DNA of 64,000 nt from Cutibacterium equinum (GCF_028021195.1 NZ_CP115668.1:1054001-1118000); one strand, 5' to 3'. Counted from the first letter of the stretch, positions 1 through 9,431 are shown. A program made the numbers and translations. The notes: generated from the letters alone by a model not told the origin.

Positions 1-537
1 CAGGTGAGCGACGACCTCCTCGATGTCGGTGGCGCCTCCACTGTTGGTGGCGATGTGAACCGGAAGATGGTGGTGCTGGGACCACAGGCGCGTCAGTTTG
101 GACAGCATGGCCGCACCTCGCGGATCACCGCTGTCGGGGGCCGAGAGGATGAGGGCATCCAACTCCTGGGCGTGCACGCGGTGGGCCGCCAGCCGCAGAC
201 GCGCATCGACGAGGTTGAGCAGGGCCGGAGTCGGGCCGGTGGGACGGGCCACGTGGACGGTCAGGTCGGGATGATTCTGGCGGATGTCCTCGGTATGGCG
301 GGCCAGTCGTGGCGGGCTGGAATGAAGGTGGGTGGCATTGATGGGGACCAGGACCAACTCACTCCACGACGGCTTGATGCGGGGAGCCTTGAGAGGGCCT
401 TTCTGAGGGACGAAACTGACCGTCGACTCGATGTGCGGGTGGAGGTGAGACATTCGCTGTCGCAACCTCTGGCCAATGAGAGTCGCGGAGGCTTCGGGCA
501 TCGCTGGCAGGACGAGGTCGAGTACGGGCGCAGCCAT
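1..537 (-). CDS. CbiX/sirohydrochlorin chelatase-like protein (3' end outside window)
   Basis: An open frame runs from an ATG at 537 off the left edge (179 codons visible). The start has a GGGAG ribosome site 7 bases upstream. The visible part has two alpha/beta-type halves with a histidine-rich stretch (NATHLHSS) after a hydrophobic strand, as in small CbiX-type chelatases that insert cobalt or iron into sirohydrochlorin; a second strand-like segment (ALILSAPDSGDPRGAAML) follows. The family call is by pattern only, because the usual N-terminal HGSR-type motif is not evident. It may equally be an uncharacterised CbiX-fold protein. Reading frames on the other strand here are shadows. Confidence 0.55.
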   Translation of the reverse strand, partial: MAAPVLDLVLPAMPEASATLIGQRLRQRMSHLHPHIESTVSFVPQKGPLKAPRIKPSWSELVLVPINATHLHSSPPRLARHTEDIRQNHPDLTVHVARPTGPTPALLNLVDARLRLAAHRVHAQELDALILSAPDSGDPRGAAMLSKLTRLWSQHHHLPVHIATNSGGATDIEEVVAHL

Positions 538-743
538 GTGAGCACTCCCTTCCCCCACTCGTCAGGACGATCCAACACGTTGCGTTCACCTTATCGAAGG
601 AGATCCGTCGAACTGGCGAAAATGTCTGTGTGAACCCCTCACCCATTCATTCGTTCACGATAAGGGTCGTCTGAGCGGTAACTGTGAGCGTTACGGTTTC
701 ACCGGGACTCATTTCCGCGGAAAAGGAGAACGGTCGGTGTGGC

Positions 744-769
744 AAAAGGCCGACCGACTTTCGTCGGCC
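744..769 (-). terminator. Rho-independent terminator of the tRNA cluster
   Basis: Read on the minus strand, GGCCGAC and GTCGGCC form a 7-bp stem with an 8-base loop, followed directly by TTTT. It lies just beyond the tRNA-Val gene, so it most likely ends the Gly-Cys-Val tRNA transcript. Confidence 0.75.
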
Positions 770-777
770 GACCTTTG

Positions 778-852
778 TGGTGGGCGATGCCAGGTTTGAA
801 CTGGCGACCTCTTCCGTGTCAGGGAAGCGCGCTACCACTGCGCCAACCGCCC
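778..852 (-). tRNA. tRNA-Val (GAC)
   Basis: A full cloverleaf reads on the minus strand. The acceptor stem GGGCGGT pairs with ATCGCCC, the D-loop has GGTAG, the anticodon stem-loop is CTTCC-CTGACAC-GGAAG (anticodon GAC), and the T-loop is GTTCAAACC. The discriminator A is followed by an encoded CCA (778-780). It is the last of three tRNAs read leftward. Confidence 0.95.
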
Positions 853-853
853 G

Positions 854-924
854 AGGTGGAGACGGGATTTGAACCCGTGTACACGGATTTGCAGTCCGTT
901 GCCTCGCCTCTCGGCCACTCCACC
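854..924 (-). tRNA. tRNA-Cys (GCA)
   Basis: Minus-strand cloverleaf with acceptor GGTGGAG/CTCCACC, anticodon stem-loop ACGGA-CTGCAAA-TCCGT (anticodon GCA), T-loop GGTTCAAATCC and discriminator U, as usual for tRNA-Cys. No CCA is encoded. Only one base separates it from tRNA-Val, so the two are cotranscribed. Confidence 0.95.
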
Positions 925-952
925 ACGTGGATAGGTCCGAAAGACCTCTCCG

Positions 953-1025
953 AGCGGACGACGGGACTCGAACCCGCGACCCTCACCTTGGCAAGGTGAT
1001 GCTCTACCAACTGAGCCACGTCCGC
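953..1025 (-). tRNA. tRNA-Gly (GCC)
   Basis: Minus-strand cloverleaf with acceptor GCGGACG/CGTCCGC, anticodon stem-loop TCACC-TTGCCAA-GGTGA (anticodon GCC), T-loop GGTTCGAGTCC and discriminator U. It is the first gene of the Gly-Cys-Val cluster. Confidence 0.95.
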
Positions 1026-1089
1026 ACGACTTCCGGCGGTCCTCCGAGGGGCCTTGCCCCTTGTCGTTCCTGCCGGGCGACGAGAAAGA

Positions 1090-1119
1090 ACTGTAGAGGA
1101 TGATTCGCGGGCAATGCAA
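1090..1119 (-). promoter_or_regulatory. Promoter of the Gly-Cys-Val tRNA cluster
   Basis: On the minus strand, TTGCAT (-35) and TACAGT (-10) are separated by 18 bases. The -10 lies about 65 bases ahead of tRNA-Gly, which leaves a 5' leader to be trimmed. Confidence 0.5.
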
Positions 1120-1470
1120 ATCGAGGTGCGAAACCCGCAGCAGATTCGGGCATTTCACCTAGTCAGAGCAAATTGCATGGTTATGGTCCGAGGGTGTGTC
1201 GCGATTCGCAGGTGCCTGTTACCCACCGACTTCCGGCTCAGACACACGTCGAGTCGACTCACGTCACGGGCGATGCGGGGTCGCAGGGGGTGACTGGGTG
1301 GCAGGTGCCCCGAGGGTCCGGTGGTAATGAGGTTGCTGATCGAGTTCGTTGCCACCGTGCGTTGCACGATCGGGTACCAGAACCGCGATCACCACACGGG
1401 GTGTGCGGCGCGCCCCCGTGATGCCTGGGTGATCGGTGTCGGGGTTGTCGGCTGATGTCGGCCAGCCGAC

Positions 1471-1500
1471 TTGGACAAGCACTCTGCCTTCTGGCATAGT
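1471..1500 (+). promoter_or_regulatory. Promoter of tRNA-Val (CAC)
   Basis: TTGGAC (1471-1476) and CATAGT (1495-1500) are 18 bases apart. Initiation would fall a few bases before the mature tRNA at 1512. Confidence 0.55.
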
Positions 1501-1511
1501 TTCTCCAGCGC

Positions 1512-1586
1512 GGGCGGTTGGCGCAGCGGTAGCGCACTTCGTTCACACCGAAGGGGTCGCGGGTTCGAACCCCGCATCGCCCACCA
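1512..1586 (+). tRNA. tRNA-Val (CAC)
   Basis: Plus-strand cloverleaf with acceptor GGGCGGT/ATCGCCC, D-loop GGTAG, anticodon stem-loop CTTCG-TTCACAC-CGAAG (anticodon CAC) and T-loop GGTTCGAACCC, with encoded CCA at 1584-1586. It shares its 5' half almost base for base with the GAC isoacceptor at 778-852, so the two are paralogues facing away from each other. Confidence 0.95.
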
Positions 1587-1757
1587 TCACACATGGCTGT
1601 ACGGGAGACCGTGCAGCCATTGACGTCTGGTGCACATGCCCATGTGATCACGCATCTGGGCCGCCTCACAGGTTGATTCGCAATATTCTGACGATGTTCG
1701 TGTCAGCGATATCGGTGTCACGGATTGGCACTGGGGGATCAATCAGGAGGCGCACTC

Positions 1758-2822
1758 ATGCCCATGACCGTCAAGGCTCTTCAGAAGGAAGGCCCGGACA
1801 AGCCGTTCAAGGTCGTCGAGATCGAGAGGCGAGATCCGCGTCCCGATGACGTCGTCATCGACATCAAGGCCGCAGGAATTTGTCACTCCGACATCCACAC
1901 CATCCGCAACGAGTGGGGACAGGCTCATTTTCCGCTCGCCGTCGGTCACGAGATCGCCGGTGTCGTCGAAGCCGTGGGTTCTGACGTGACGAAGTTCGCG
2001 GTCGGGGACCGCGTTGGCGTCGGGTGTTTGGTCAACTCCTGCGGTGAGTGTGAACAGTGCCGTGCCGGTCAGGAGCAGAACTGCCTCAACGGGCCTGTGG
2101 GAACCTACAACTCCGCCGACGTTGACGGCACCATCACGCAGGGTGGGTACAGCCAGAAGGTCGTCGTCAACGAGAACTTCGTCTGTCGCATCCCGGACTC
2201 TCTCCCGCTTGACGTCGCCGCCCCGTTGCTGTGCGCGGGCATCACCACCTACTCGCCGCTACAGACGTGGAACGTCGGAGCCGGTAAGAAGGCTGCGATC
2301 CTCGGTCTGGGTGGCCTGGGCCACATGGGGGTCCAGATCGCTGCTGCCAAGGGGGCAGAGGTCACCGTCTTGTCGCGGTCGACCGCCAAGGAGGCCCTGG
2401 CCAAGGAGCTTGGCGCCACCCGGCTGCTGGCCACCAGTGAGCCTGGGTTCTTCAGGGACCATCGCGGCGAGTTCGACTTCATCCTCAACACCATCAGCGC
2501 ACCTATCGACCTGCGTGACTACCTCGGCCTCCTCAAACCCGGCGGCGCCATGGTGCTCGTCGGGCTGCCCCCGGAGGGCCTGGAGCTGCACGCCGGCAAC
2601 CTCATCGGTGGTCGGAAGGCCCTGGCGGGGTCGAACATCGGCGGCATCGCGCAGACCCAGGAGATGCTCAACTTCTGTGCCGATCACGGGTTCGGGGCGA
2701 GGATCGAAAAAATCGGGGTGCACGACGTCGACGCCGCCTACAACCGGGTGGTCGCCGGTGACGTGCGCTTCCGTTTCGTCATCGACACCTCGACCTTCGA
2801 GGATGCAGTTCCAGCTGAGTGA
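1758..2822 (+). CDS. Zinc-dependent alcohol dehydrogenase (cinnamyl-alcohol dehydrogenase type)
   Basis: Cytosolic NAD(P)-dependent oxidation of alcohols or reduction of aldehydes; the substrate is not predictable. The 354-residue protein has the medium-chain fold: catalytic zinc ligands Cys42 and His64-Glu65, four structural-zinc cysteines at 95, 98, 101 and 109, and a Rossmann motif GLGGLGHMG. Length and motifs fit the YahK/AdhC-like CAD branch. The ATG at 1758 is chosen because AGGAGG lies 7 bases upstream. It stands alone and ends 1 base from the convergent ABC ATPase gene. Confidence 0.88.
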   Translation: MPMTVKALQKEGPDKPFKVVEIERRDPRPDDVVIDIKAAGICHSDIHTIRNEWGQAHFPLAVGHEIAGVVEAVGSDVTKFAVGDRVGVGCLVNSCGECEQCRAGQEQNCLNGPVGTYNSADVDGTITQGGYSQKVVVNENFVCRIPDSLPLDVAAPLLCAGITTYSPLQTWNVGAGKKAAILGLGGLGHMGVQIAAAKGAEVTVLSRSTAKEALAKELGATRLLATSEPGFFRDHRGEFDFILNTISAPIDLRDYLGLLKPGGAMVLVGLPPEGLELHAGNLIGGRKALAGSNIGGIAQTQEMLNFCADHGFGARIEKIGVHDVDAAYNRVVAGDVRFRFVIDTSTFEDAVPAE

Positions 2823-2823
2823 G

Positions 2824-3567
2824 TTACGCGCCGATACGGCCACGAGCCGAGGCCGAGCCGTGCTGCGACGGCTTCTCCTCGCAGGTTCCACGCACCTGGG
2901 TGAGATGGCCGTCGAGCATCTCCAGATGCTGGGAGCCGTGATCGATGAGCTTCTCGTCGTGGGTCACGAGCATCGTGGCCGTGTCGTGCTCACGGGTCAA
3001 TGTGGCCACGAGTTCGATGATGCGGGCGCCAGCCTGGGAATCCAGGGCACTGGTCGGCTCATCGACGACCAATACGCTGGGGTCGTTCATGAGAGCCCGG
3101 GCGATGTTGACTCTCTGGCGCTGTCCACCTGACATCTGGGCCGGCCTCTTGTGCATGTGGTTGGCCAGGTCGACGGCGTCGAGGAGTTCCTTGGCCCGCT
3201 CTCGGCGTTCGTCACGGGTGGAGCGATGCGCACCGTCGAGTTCTCCCATCATGACGAGCTGGTCGACGGCGTCGAGACTGGGGATGAGGTTGGACTGCTG
3301 AAAGACGATGCCGATCTTCTCCCTGCGCAGTTTGGTGGCGCATGCGTCGTCGAGTCCGGTGACGTCGATGCCGTCAATGAGGATGGTGCCGGTGTCGGGT
3401 CGGGCCAAGGTGGCAGCCACGGCCAAGAGGCTCGACTTTCCTGACCCGGACGGTCCGGTGATGACGGCGACGTGCCCGTTGTCGACGCGCATGCTGACGT
3501 TGCGCAAGGCGGTGATGCGACGGTTGCCGTCTGGACGGGTGAAGGCGACGTTGTCGAGGGTGATCAT
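2824..3567 (-). CDS. ABC transporter ATP-binding protein (MacB/LolD type)
   Basis: 247-residue nucleotide-binding subunit. It has Walker A GPSGSGKSS (about 38-46), a signature loop MSGGQRQRVNIARAL and a Walker B leading into DEPTSALD, all intact. Its short size and the FtsX-like partner place it in the MacB/LolD export branch, which moves peptides, lipids or antibiotics across the envelope rather than importing solutes. The ATG at 3567 follows an AGGAG site; a longer upstream frame is not needed. The permease gene lies 31 bases upstream on the same strand, so the two form an operon. Confidence 0.9.
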   Translation of the reverse strand: MITLDNVAFTRPDGNRRITALRNVSMRVDNGHVAVITGPSGSGKSSLLAVAATLARPDTGTILIDGIDVTGLDDACATKLRREKIGIVFQQSNLIPSLDAVDQLVMMGELDGAHRSTRDERRERAKELLDAVDLANHMHKRPAQMSGGQRQRVNIARALMNDPSVLVVDEPTSALDSQAGARIIELVATLTREHDTATMLVTHDEKLIDHGSQHLEMLDGHLTQVRGTCEEKPSQHGSASARGRIGA

Positions 3568-3598
3568 GTAAAGCTCCTGAAGATTGGGGGCTGACGGG

Positions 3599-4660
3599 TC
3601 AGCGGGTCGAGCCGAGGGCCTGCTCGGGTTGCGCACTCGACAGGGAACGGATCGCCACCGCAGCCCCGGCAAGGCCCAGTAGACCGAGCAGGGCTCCTGG
3701 ACCGAGCACCGTCCACCACGTCATGGCGAAGGGCATGGTCGAGCGGATGGCAAATCCAGCGATCGTCACGAGGACCAGGCTGGCACCGATACCGATGGCC
3801 AGCACCACACCGGCCTGTCCCAGGGCGTCACGACGCAAGGCCCGGGTCGTCGCTCCCAGCGCACGCAACACACCGATGTCGTGCTGGCGCTGAATCGTCC
3901 AGACGGTGAAGAACGCTCCGACGACGAGGGCGGAGATACCCAGAAGGAGGCCGATGATGAGAGCCAGGGAGCCAATCTCAGGTCCGAAGGTCGGCAGCAT
4001 CCGCAACGACTTCCAAGGAGACGCCGATTCGGTTCCGGCGGCCTTGTCGACTGCCTTCCAGTCGGGCTGGCCATGCACCAGCAGAGCGGTCGGCTCGGCC
4101 TTGGGTTGTCCCATGCGCGTCACGGTCGCCTGCCAGTCGTTGTAGCCCATGGCGACGACGGCCGAATGGCAGTACCAGGTGTCGTCACCGACGGACTCGA
4201 CGGCGAACTTCTGGGACCCGATGTCCATCGTGTCCCCGGCTGCCAGGCTGAGGTCATCGGCGATGGTCTGGGAGATGATGACCTTCCCTTTCGCGGGGGT
4301 CCCCAGGGAGGTTGCTGCGACGTCGGACCCGAAGATCGCCACCGCGGATCCGGTGCCGTTCTTGCTGGCGCGAGTCTGGGTGACGCCCACGGGGGTGACC
4401 TCGGACACCCCATCAGCTGACTGCCAGGTCTTGAGCTGGTCCTCAGTGACCCTGGAGTCGGTCCACATCGTCGGCGATCCCGTCGTGGCCAGCACGACCC
4501 GATCAGCCGGTACACCCACCACCGCGGCGATGCTGCGCTGGGCGAGGCCGCCTGCCAGACCGGTGAGGAAACCGACCAGTACGCAGATGAGGGCCACTAC
4601 GACGGTCATGAGGGCAAACCGGCCTTTGGCGAAGGCCAGATCACGCCGGGCGAGGAACAT
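3599..4660 (-). CDS. FtsX-like ABC transporter permease
   Basis: 353-residue membrane partner of the ATPase at 2824-3567. One transmembrane helix near residues 15-40 is followed by a large extracytoplasmic domain (about 45-220) and three C-terminal helices, the FtsX/MacB layout. The GALGA-type cytoplasmic coupling segment (VLRALGATTRALRRDAL) sits between the second and third helices. The ATG at 4660 has AAGGAG 8 bases upstream. It starts the exporter operon, divergent from the two-component genes that probably control it. The substrate is unknown; defence against envelope-acting compounds is a reasonable inference. Confidence 0.85.
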   Translation of the reverse strand: MFLARRDLAFAKGRFALMTVVVALICVLVGFLTGLAGGLAQRSIAAVVGVPADRVVLATTGSPTMWTDSRVTEDQLKTWQSADGVSEVTPVGVTQTRASKNGTGSAVAIFGSDVAATSLGTPAKGKVIISQTIADDLSLAAGDTMDIGSQKFAVESVGDDTWYCHSAVVAMGYNDWQATVTRMGQPKAEPTALLVHGQPDWKAVDKAAGTESASPWKSLRMLPTFGPEIGSLALIIGLLLGISALVVGAFFTVWTIQRQHDIGVLRALGATTRALRRDALGQAGVVLAIGIGASLVLVTIAGFAIRSTMPFAMTWWTVLGPGALLGLLGLAGAAVAIRSLSSAQPEQALGSTR

Positions 4661-4762
4661 GAGAACTCCTTGTCGTTGTCGTCGTCACCACCTTCCCGGT
4701 AACAGCCTTTGTTGGAATCAGTGCGTGGTGTGGTTGTGGGGCGACTCAAGGTGGAGGCGGAT

Positions 4763-4780
4763 ATCATCCTTTGGGATGAT
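4763..4780. promoter_or_regulatory. Inverted repeat in the divergent exporter/two-component promoter region
   Basis: ATCATCC and GGATGAT form a perfect 7-4-7 inverted repeat about midway between the divergent starts at 4660 and 4839. Position and symmetry suit a binding site for the NarL-type regulator encoded at 6104, but this is inference. Confidence 0.45.
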
Positions 4781-4824
4781 GCGGGGCAGGGATCCTGGCG
4801 GCACGGACATGTGAGTTGCGCACC

Positions 4825-4830
4825 TACACT
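4825..4830 (+). promoter_or_regulatory. -10-like hexamer for a leaderless histidine kinase mRNA
   Basis: TACACT ends 8 bases before the ATG at 4839. This spacing puts the transcription start at or beside the start codon. Confidence 0.4.
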
Positions 4831-4838
4831 GGGGGCCG

Positions 4839-6107
4839 ATGAGGACGACCACACTCGCTCGTGATGGGCTGCACCGTTGGCGCGACATGGACGCCGGTCA
4901 CCGCGGACGTGCGGTGGTCATTGAGGTGGGCATGCAGATCGGCATCCAGGTGCTCTTTGCCGGTCTGGTCATCTTCACCGTCGTGATGGCTCTGGTGCTG
5001 TCACCACCCCACGTGTGGCGAATCCTCACCTGGGAGGTCCTGCTCATCCTCGTCCACTCCGCCCTCATGACGACCCATGTCATGGACCGCCCTCGGCGTG
5101 ACAGGTGGCGGCCCATCCTGGTGGCGGCGATGGTCGCCGTCTCGATCCTGTTGGCCATCGACTTCCCCTATGCCGCCTACCTGATGATCCCGCTCTCCTT
5201 TGTCTACCTGGACCACTTGGCCCCGCGTGATGCCTGCATCGCCGTCATCGTCGAGGCCGTGGCCATCATCCTCGGTGTTGGACTGACGAGTGGCTGGAGC
5301 GTCGGGGGAGTCGTCGGGCCGGTAGCCGGTGCCGCAGTGGCCGTGGTTGTCGGTTTGTCCCTCAAGGCGATGCAGGCTCAGGCGGTTGAGTTGGAACGTC
5401 TCAATGTTGACCTGCTCGCCGTACAACGGAGGCTAGCGGCCTCCCAACGGGAGGCAGGAGTGCTGGAGGAACGGGCCAGGTTGGCCCGAGAAATCCACGA
5501 CACTGTCGCCCAATCCTTGTCGAGCATCGGGCTGCTGTTGTCGGCGGTCGAACGCACCGCCCCTGATCACCCGGGAATCGAGCAGATCCAGCTGGCCCAT
5601 CGCACCTCGTCTGAGGCGCTGTCGGAGACCCGCGGACTCATCGCGGAACTGGCTCCTCCTACCGTTGCCGATCAGGGGTTGCCGGCAGTGCTTGCGCGAC
5701 TGGGAGCGACGACGTGGTCACTTGGCGGGCTCCACGTCGACGTCGACTGCCCTGACACCTCAGACCTGCCCATCGAGATTCAGACGGTCCTGCTCAGGCT
5801 ATGCCAGGGAGCCATGTCCAACGTTGTGCGTCATGCCCATGCCCGTCACGCAACGAACCGGATCTGGCGTACCGATGCATCCCACGTCCATCTGAGGGTG
5901 ACCGATGACGGAGCCGGGATGGACCTCGACGCGCCAGTGCGAGAGGGAGCTTTCGGACTGCACGCCATGAGACAGCGGGTCGACGAGCTGTCCGGTGAGT
6001 TCTTACTGACCTCACAGCCGGGGGAGGGGACGATCGTCGACGTCGATCTTCCGGTGCATTCTGCCGCAGAGCAACCACGCTACGTTCACCAAGGAGAACC
6101 GTCATGA
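4839..6107 (+). CDS. Sensor histidine kinase, NarL/LiaS-DesK type
   Basis: 422-residue membrane sensor. About five or six hydrophobic helices fill residues 30-175, followed by a coiled linker and a HisKA_3 dimerisation domain whose LAREIHDTVAQSL motif gives His220 as phosphoacceptor. The C-terminal ATPase domain has a recognisable G-box (DDGAGMDL) and GLHAMRQRV. There is no large sensory domain outside the membrane, so it probably senses within the membrane. It overlaps the response regulator by 4 bases (ATGA) and is divergent from the exporter operon it may control. Confidence 0.9.
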   Translation: MRTTTLARDGLHRWRDMDAGHRGRAVVIEVGMQIGIQVLFAGLVIFTVVMALVLSPPHVWRILTWEVLLILVHSALMTTHVMDRPRRDRWRPILVAAMVAVSILLAIDFPYAAYLMIPLSFVYLDHLAPRDACIAVIVEAVAIILGVGLTSGWSVGGVVGPVAGAAVAVVVGLSLKAMQAQAVELERLNVDLLAVQRRLAASQREAGVLEERARLAREIHDTVAQSLSSIGLLLSAVERTAPDHPGIEQIQLAHRTSSEALSETRGLIAELAPPTVADQGLPAVLARLGATTWSLGGLHVDVDCPDTSDLPIEIQTVLLRLCQGAMSNVVRHAHARHATNRIWRTDASHVHLRVTDDGAGMDLDAPVREGAFGLHAMRQRVDELSGEFLLTSQPGEGTIVDVDLPVHSAAEQPRYVHQGEPS

Positions 6108-6736
6108 CCGTACGTGTCCTCATTGCCGACGATCATCCGGTGGTGCGCGCAGGAGTGACGGCCCTGCTCGCTACCGACCCCGACATCGAGATCGTCGCCA
6201 CCGCATCGACCCCTGCCCAGGCCCTTGCCGCCGTAGCGACGACGGACCTCGATCTGGTACTACTCGACCTGCAGTTCAGCAGCGATGCCAATGCGCCGTC
6301 CGGGGTGGACGTCACCCGCAAGATCCGGTCACAACCGAATCCCCCGGAAGTCCTCATCCTCACCAACTACGACACCGACGCCGACATCCTCGCAGCCGTC
6401 GAGGCCGGCGCGACCGGTTACCTCCTCAAGGACGCCCCTGCCGAGGATTTGCTGTCGGCGATTCACCGTGCTGCTCGCGGTGAGGGAGCACTAGCTCCGA
6501 CCGTCGCCACTCGTCTCATGACTCGGTTGCGCTCCCCGAGGACTTCTTTGACCGCCCGGGAGCTCGACGTCCTGGAAGCTTCGGCGGAGGGGCTCTCCAA
6601 TGCTCAAATCGCCGATTCTCTGTACGTCTCGGAGGCCACCGTCAAGACCCATCTGTCCCACATCTACAGCAAGCTTGCCGTGGGTTCCCGCAGCGCAGCA
6701 GTGGCTCGAGCCCGAGACATTGGTCTCATTCGCTGA
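6104..6736 (+). CDS. LuxR/NarL-family response regulator
   Basis: 210-residue two-domain regulator. The receiver domain has the acidic pair Asp9-Asp10 and phosphorylation site Asp55. The C-terminal LuxR helix-turn-helix contains LTARELDVLEASAEGLSN and a recognition helix around SEATVKTHLSHIYSKL. The ATG overlaps the kinase stop and has AAGGAG 7 bases upstream. It is the evident partner of the kinase. A likely target is the divergent ABC exporter promoter, which contains an inverted repeat. Confidence 0.92.
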   Translation: MTVRVLIADDHPVVRAGVTALLATDPDIEIVATASTPAQALAAVATTDLDLVLLDLQFSSDANAPSGVDVTRKIRSQPNPPEVLILTNYDTDADILAAVEAGATGYLLKDAPAEDLLSAIHRAARGEGALAPTVATRLMTRLRSPRTSLTARELDVLEASAEGLSNAQIADSLYVSEATVKTHLSHIYSKLAVGSRSAAVARARDIGLIR

Positions 6737-6823
6737 CCCGCAACTCGAAGCAACCCGACTCGGTACGGCATTATTGACCGTGTCCGGCATCCGTCGGGCT
6801 GCCATCGAGTGAGGAAGTCAATC

Positions 6824-8878
6824 GTGTCCATCAGCATCACCCTGCACCGTTCCGGTACCTCCAGGACCGAGCAGGTGGACACTACTACGACCGGCCTGGA
6901 TCTCTTCGGCTCACAGCGTGACATCGTCGCCATGCGGGTTGACGGCAACCTCGTCGATCTGCAGCGCGAACTCCACGACGGAGCCGAGGTGGAGCCGGTC
7001 GAGGCGACCAGTTCCGACGGGCTCAACATCATTCGGCACTCGTGCACCCACGTCATGGCACAGGCCGTCCAGCAGCTGTACCCCGAGGTGAACCTGGGAA
7101 TTGGCCCGTTCATCACCGACGGCTTCTACTACGACTTCGGCAACATCGAGCCCGTCACCCCCGAGATCCTTACCGAGCTCGAGAAGCGGATGAAGCGGAT
7201 CGTCAAGGAGAACCAGCGCTTCGTGCGTCGGGTCACCAGCGAGGAATCGGCCCGCGAGGAGCTTGCCGACCAGCCGTACAAGCTGGAGCTCATCGGTACC
7301 AAGGGCAAGGATGCCGAGGGAGCCTCGGTCGAGGTGGGCGGCACCGAGCTGACCATTTACGACAATGTGCGCCGCAATGGCGAGGTTGCATGGAAGGACC
7401 TCTGCCGTGGCCCGCATGTGCCCTCGACCAAGTACCTGGCCAATGCCTTCGCCCTGACGAAGTTCTCAGCAGCGTACTGGAAGGGTGACCAGGCCAACGA
7501 CCAGTTGCAGCGCATCTACGGCACCGCATGGGCCAGCCGTGAGGATCTCGTTGCCTACCAGGAGCGGATCAAGGAGGCGGAGCGTCGCGACCATCGCAAG
7601 CTGGGAGCCGAACTCGATCTGTTCTCCTTCCCTGAGGAGATCGGACCGGGCCTGGTGGTCTTCCACCCCAAGGGTGCGATGCTGCGTCACCTCATCGAGG
7701 AACACGTCATCGCTCGTCACATGGAGGCAGGATTCTCCTTCGTTCACACCCCGGAGATCACCAAGGGTGGGCTGTTCCACACCTCGGGCCACCTGCCCTA
7801 CTACGCCGACACGATGTTCCCGCCGATGCTCGTCGACGAGGAGCGTGACGAGGAGGGCCACGTCACCCGGGCAGGCCAAGAGTACTACCTCAAGGCCATG
7901 AACTGCCCTATGCACAACCTCATCTTCCGGTCACGTGGTCGGTCCTACCGAGAACTGCCGCTGCGATTCTTCGAGATGGGTCATGATTACCGCTACGAGA
8001 AGTCGGGGGTGGTGCACGGTTTGACCCGCATGCGCGGCTTCGCCCAGGACGACTCGCACACGTACTGCACCCGCGAGCAGGCCCCCAGCGAGATCAAGAA
8101 GCAGATCGAGTTCTTCTTGTCGATCCTGGCCGACTTCGGTCTGACCGACTTCTACCTCGAGCTGTCCACCCGCGATGAGGACGGTGCGAAGAAGGAGAAG
8201 TTCATCGGCTCCGACGAGGACTGGCAGGCCGCCACCGACACCCTCGACGAGGTGTGCCGCAGCACCGGCCTGCAGCTCGTCCCCGATCCGGGCGGTGCGG
8301 CCTTCTACGGCCCGAAGGTCTCGGTCCAGGTCAAGGACGCCATTGGTCGTACCTGGCAGATGTCGACGATTCAGTACGACTTCAACCAGCCCGAGCGATT
8401 CGACCTCGAGTACGCAGCCGCTGACGGTACCCACCAGCGCCCGATCATGCTGCACTCGGCCAAACTGGGCAGTGTCGAGCGGTTCATCGGAGTGCTCACC
8501 GAGCATTACGCCGGTGCCTTCCCGGTCTGGCTGGCTCCGGTCCAGGTGCGCCTGGTCCCGGTGGCCGAGGCCTTTGACGAGTACGTCACGACCTTCGCCG
8601 AGGTGCTGCGCAGCCAGGGCATCCGGGTTGAGACCGACCTGTCGTCCGACCGGTTCGGCAAGAAGATCCGCAATGCCTCCAAGGACAAGGTGCCCTTCAC
8701 CCTCATTGCCGGTGGCGAGGACGCCGAAGCTGGTGCGGTGTCGTTCCGTCTGCGTGACGGTTCCCAGGTCAATGGCATCGCCCAGGACGAGGCCGCGCGC
8801 ATCATCGCTGCCTGGAACAAGGCCCGTCGCAATAACGATCCGACGGCCCAGACCCTGCGCGGAGTCATCGATGACTGA
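6824..8878 (+). CDS. thrS: Threonyl-tRNA synthetase
   Basis: 684-residue cytosolic enzyme charging tRNA-Thr. In order: an N-terminal TGS domain (about 1-65), the editing/second additional domain with [10 protein letters not shown], the class II catalytic core with zinc ligands in [17 protein letters not shown] and MLHSAKLGS, and an anticodon-binding C-terminus. GTG 6824 is preferred over GTG 6809 because GAGGAAG lies 7 bases before it. No T-box leader is visible in the 87 bases upstream. The stop overlaps the next ATG by 8 bases, starting the thrS-HIT-pgsA1 group conserved in mycobacteria. Confidence 0.96.
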   Translation: MSISITLHRSGTSRTEQVDTTTTGLDLFGSQRDIVAMRVDGNLVDLQRELHDGAEVEPVEATSSDGLNIIRHSCTHVMAQAVQQLYPEVNLGIGPFITDGFYYDFGNIEPVTPEILTELEKRMKRIVKENQRFVRRVTSEESAREELADQPYKLELIGTKGKDAEGASVEVGGTELTIYDNVRRNGEVAWKDLCRGPHVPSTKYLANAFALTKFSAAYWKGDQANDQLQRIYGTAWASREDLVAYQERIKEAERRDHRKLGAELDLFSFPEEIGPGLVVFHPKGAMLRHLIEEHVIARHMEAGFSFVHTPEITKGGLFHTSGHLPYYADTMFPPMLVDEERDEEGHVTRAGQEYYLKAMNCPMHNLIFRSRGRSYRELPLRFFEMGHDYRYEKSGVVHGLTRMRGFAQDDSHTYCTREQAPSEIKKQIEFFLSILADFGLTDFYLELSTRDEDGAKKEKFIGSDEDWQAATDTLDEVCRSTGLQLVPDPGGAAFYGPKVSVQVKDAIGRTWQMSTIQYDFNQPERFDLEYAAADGTHQRPIMLHSAKLGSVERFIGVLTEHYAGAFPVWLAPVQVRLVPVAEAFDEYVTTFAEVLRSQGIRVETDLSSDRFGKKIRNASKDKVPFTLIAGGEDAEAGAVSFRLRDGSQVNGIAQDEAARIIAAWNKARRNNDPTAQTLRGVIDD

Positions 8879-9431
8879 GGATTACCGACTCGAGTTCGCC
8901 GAGGACATGGCCGGAGTCCCGGACCCCTTCCGGAGGTTCTGGACCCCGCACCGCATGGCGTACATCGGTGGTGAGAACAAGCCCCGGGGTGACCGTCCCG
9001 AGGACGGGTGCCCGTTTTGTGTCGCTCCGCAGCGCAGCGACGAGGACGCCCTCATCGTTCACCGTGGCCAGACCTGCTACGTCATCATGAACCTTTACCC
9101 GTACGGGCCGGGGCACATGCTGGTGTGCCCCTACCGTCATGTCGCTGGCTATGTCGACGCCACCGAGGAGGAGGTCATCGAGATGGCCCACCTCACCCAG
9201 GCCGCCATCCGGACCCTTCAGGTGGTGTCTGGTCCGCAGGGGTTCAATGTCGGCATGAATCAGGGAGCTTCTGGTGGGGCTGGAGTGGCCGCCCATCTGC
9301 ACCAGCACGTCATTCCGCGCTGGATCGGGGACACGAATTTCTTGCCCATCGTCGCCGGTGTCCGTGCCGTCCCGCAGCTCCTGGGGGAGGGACGTCAGCT
9401 CTTGGCCGATGCGTGGGTGGCTCATGCTTGA
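8871..9431 (+). CDS. HIT-family protein (AP4A phosphorylase-like)
   Basis: 186-residue nucleotide-binding hydrolase or transferase. The HIT motif HLHQHV carries the histidine triad, preceded by the family strand [22 protein letters not shown] near residue 44 resembles the metal-binding pair of some family members. It matches the Rv2613c position between thrS and pgsA1; the mycobacterial protein is an AP4A phosphorylase, so that activity is likely but not shown here. Overlaps at both ends (8 bases with thrS, 8 with the next gene) imply translational coupling. Confidence 0.9.
   Translation: MTEDYRLEFAEDMAGVPDPFRRFWTPHRMAYIGGENKPRGDRPEDGCPFCVAPQRSDEDALIVHRGQTCYVIMNLYPYGPGHMLVCPYRHVAGYVDATEEEVIEMAHLTQAAIRTLQVVSGPQGFNVGMNQGASGGAGVAAHLHQHVIPRWIGDTNFLPIVAGVRAVPQLLGEGRQLLADAWVAHA

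Larger units (their letters stand above)
1026..1511. other. Gene-free stretch between divergent tRNA units
   Basis: No convincing gene is seen in this roughly 490-base stretch. It carries two outward promoters, one for each tRNA unit (1090-1119 and 1471-1500). Short open frames here lack ribosome sites and recognisable products. Confidence 0.6.

Noticed and set aside
6737-6823. Search for a T-box leader before thrS
   Set aside because: The 87-base gap is too short and shows no T-box core.
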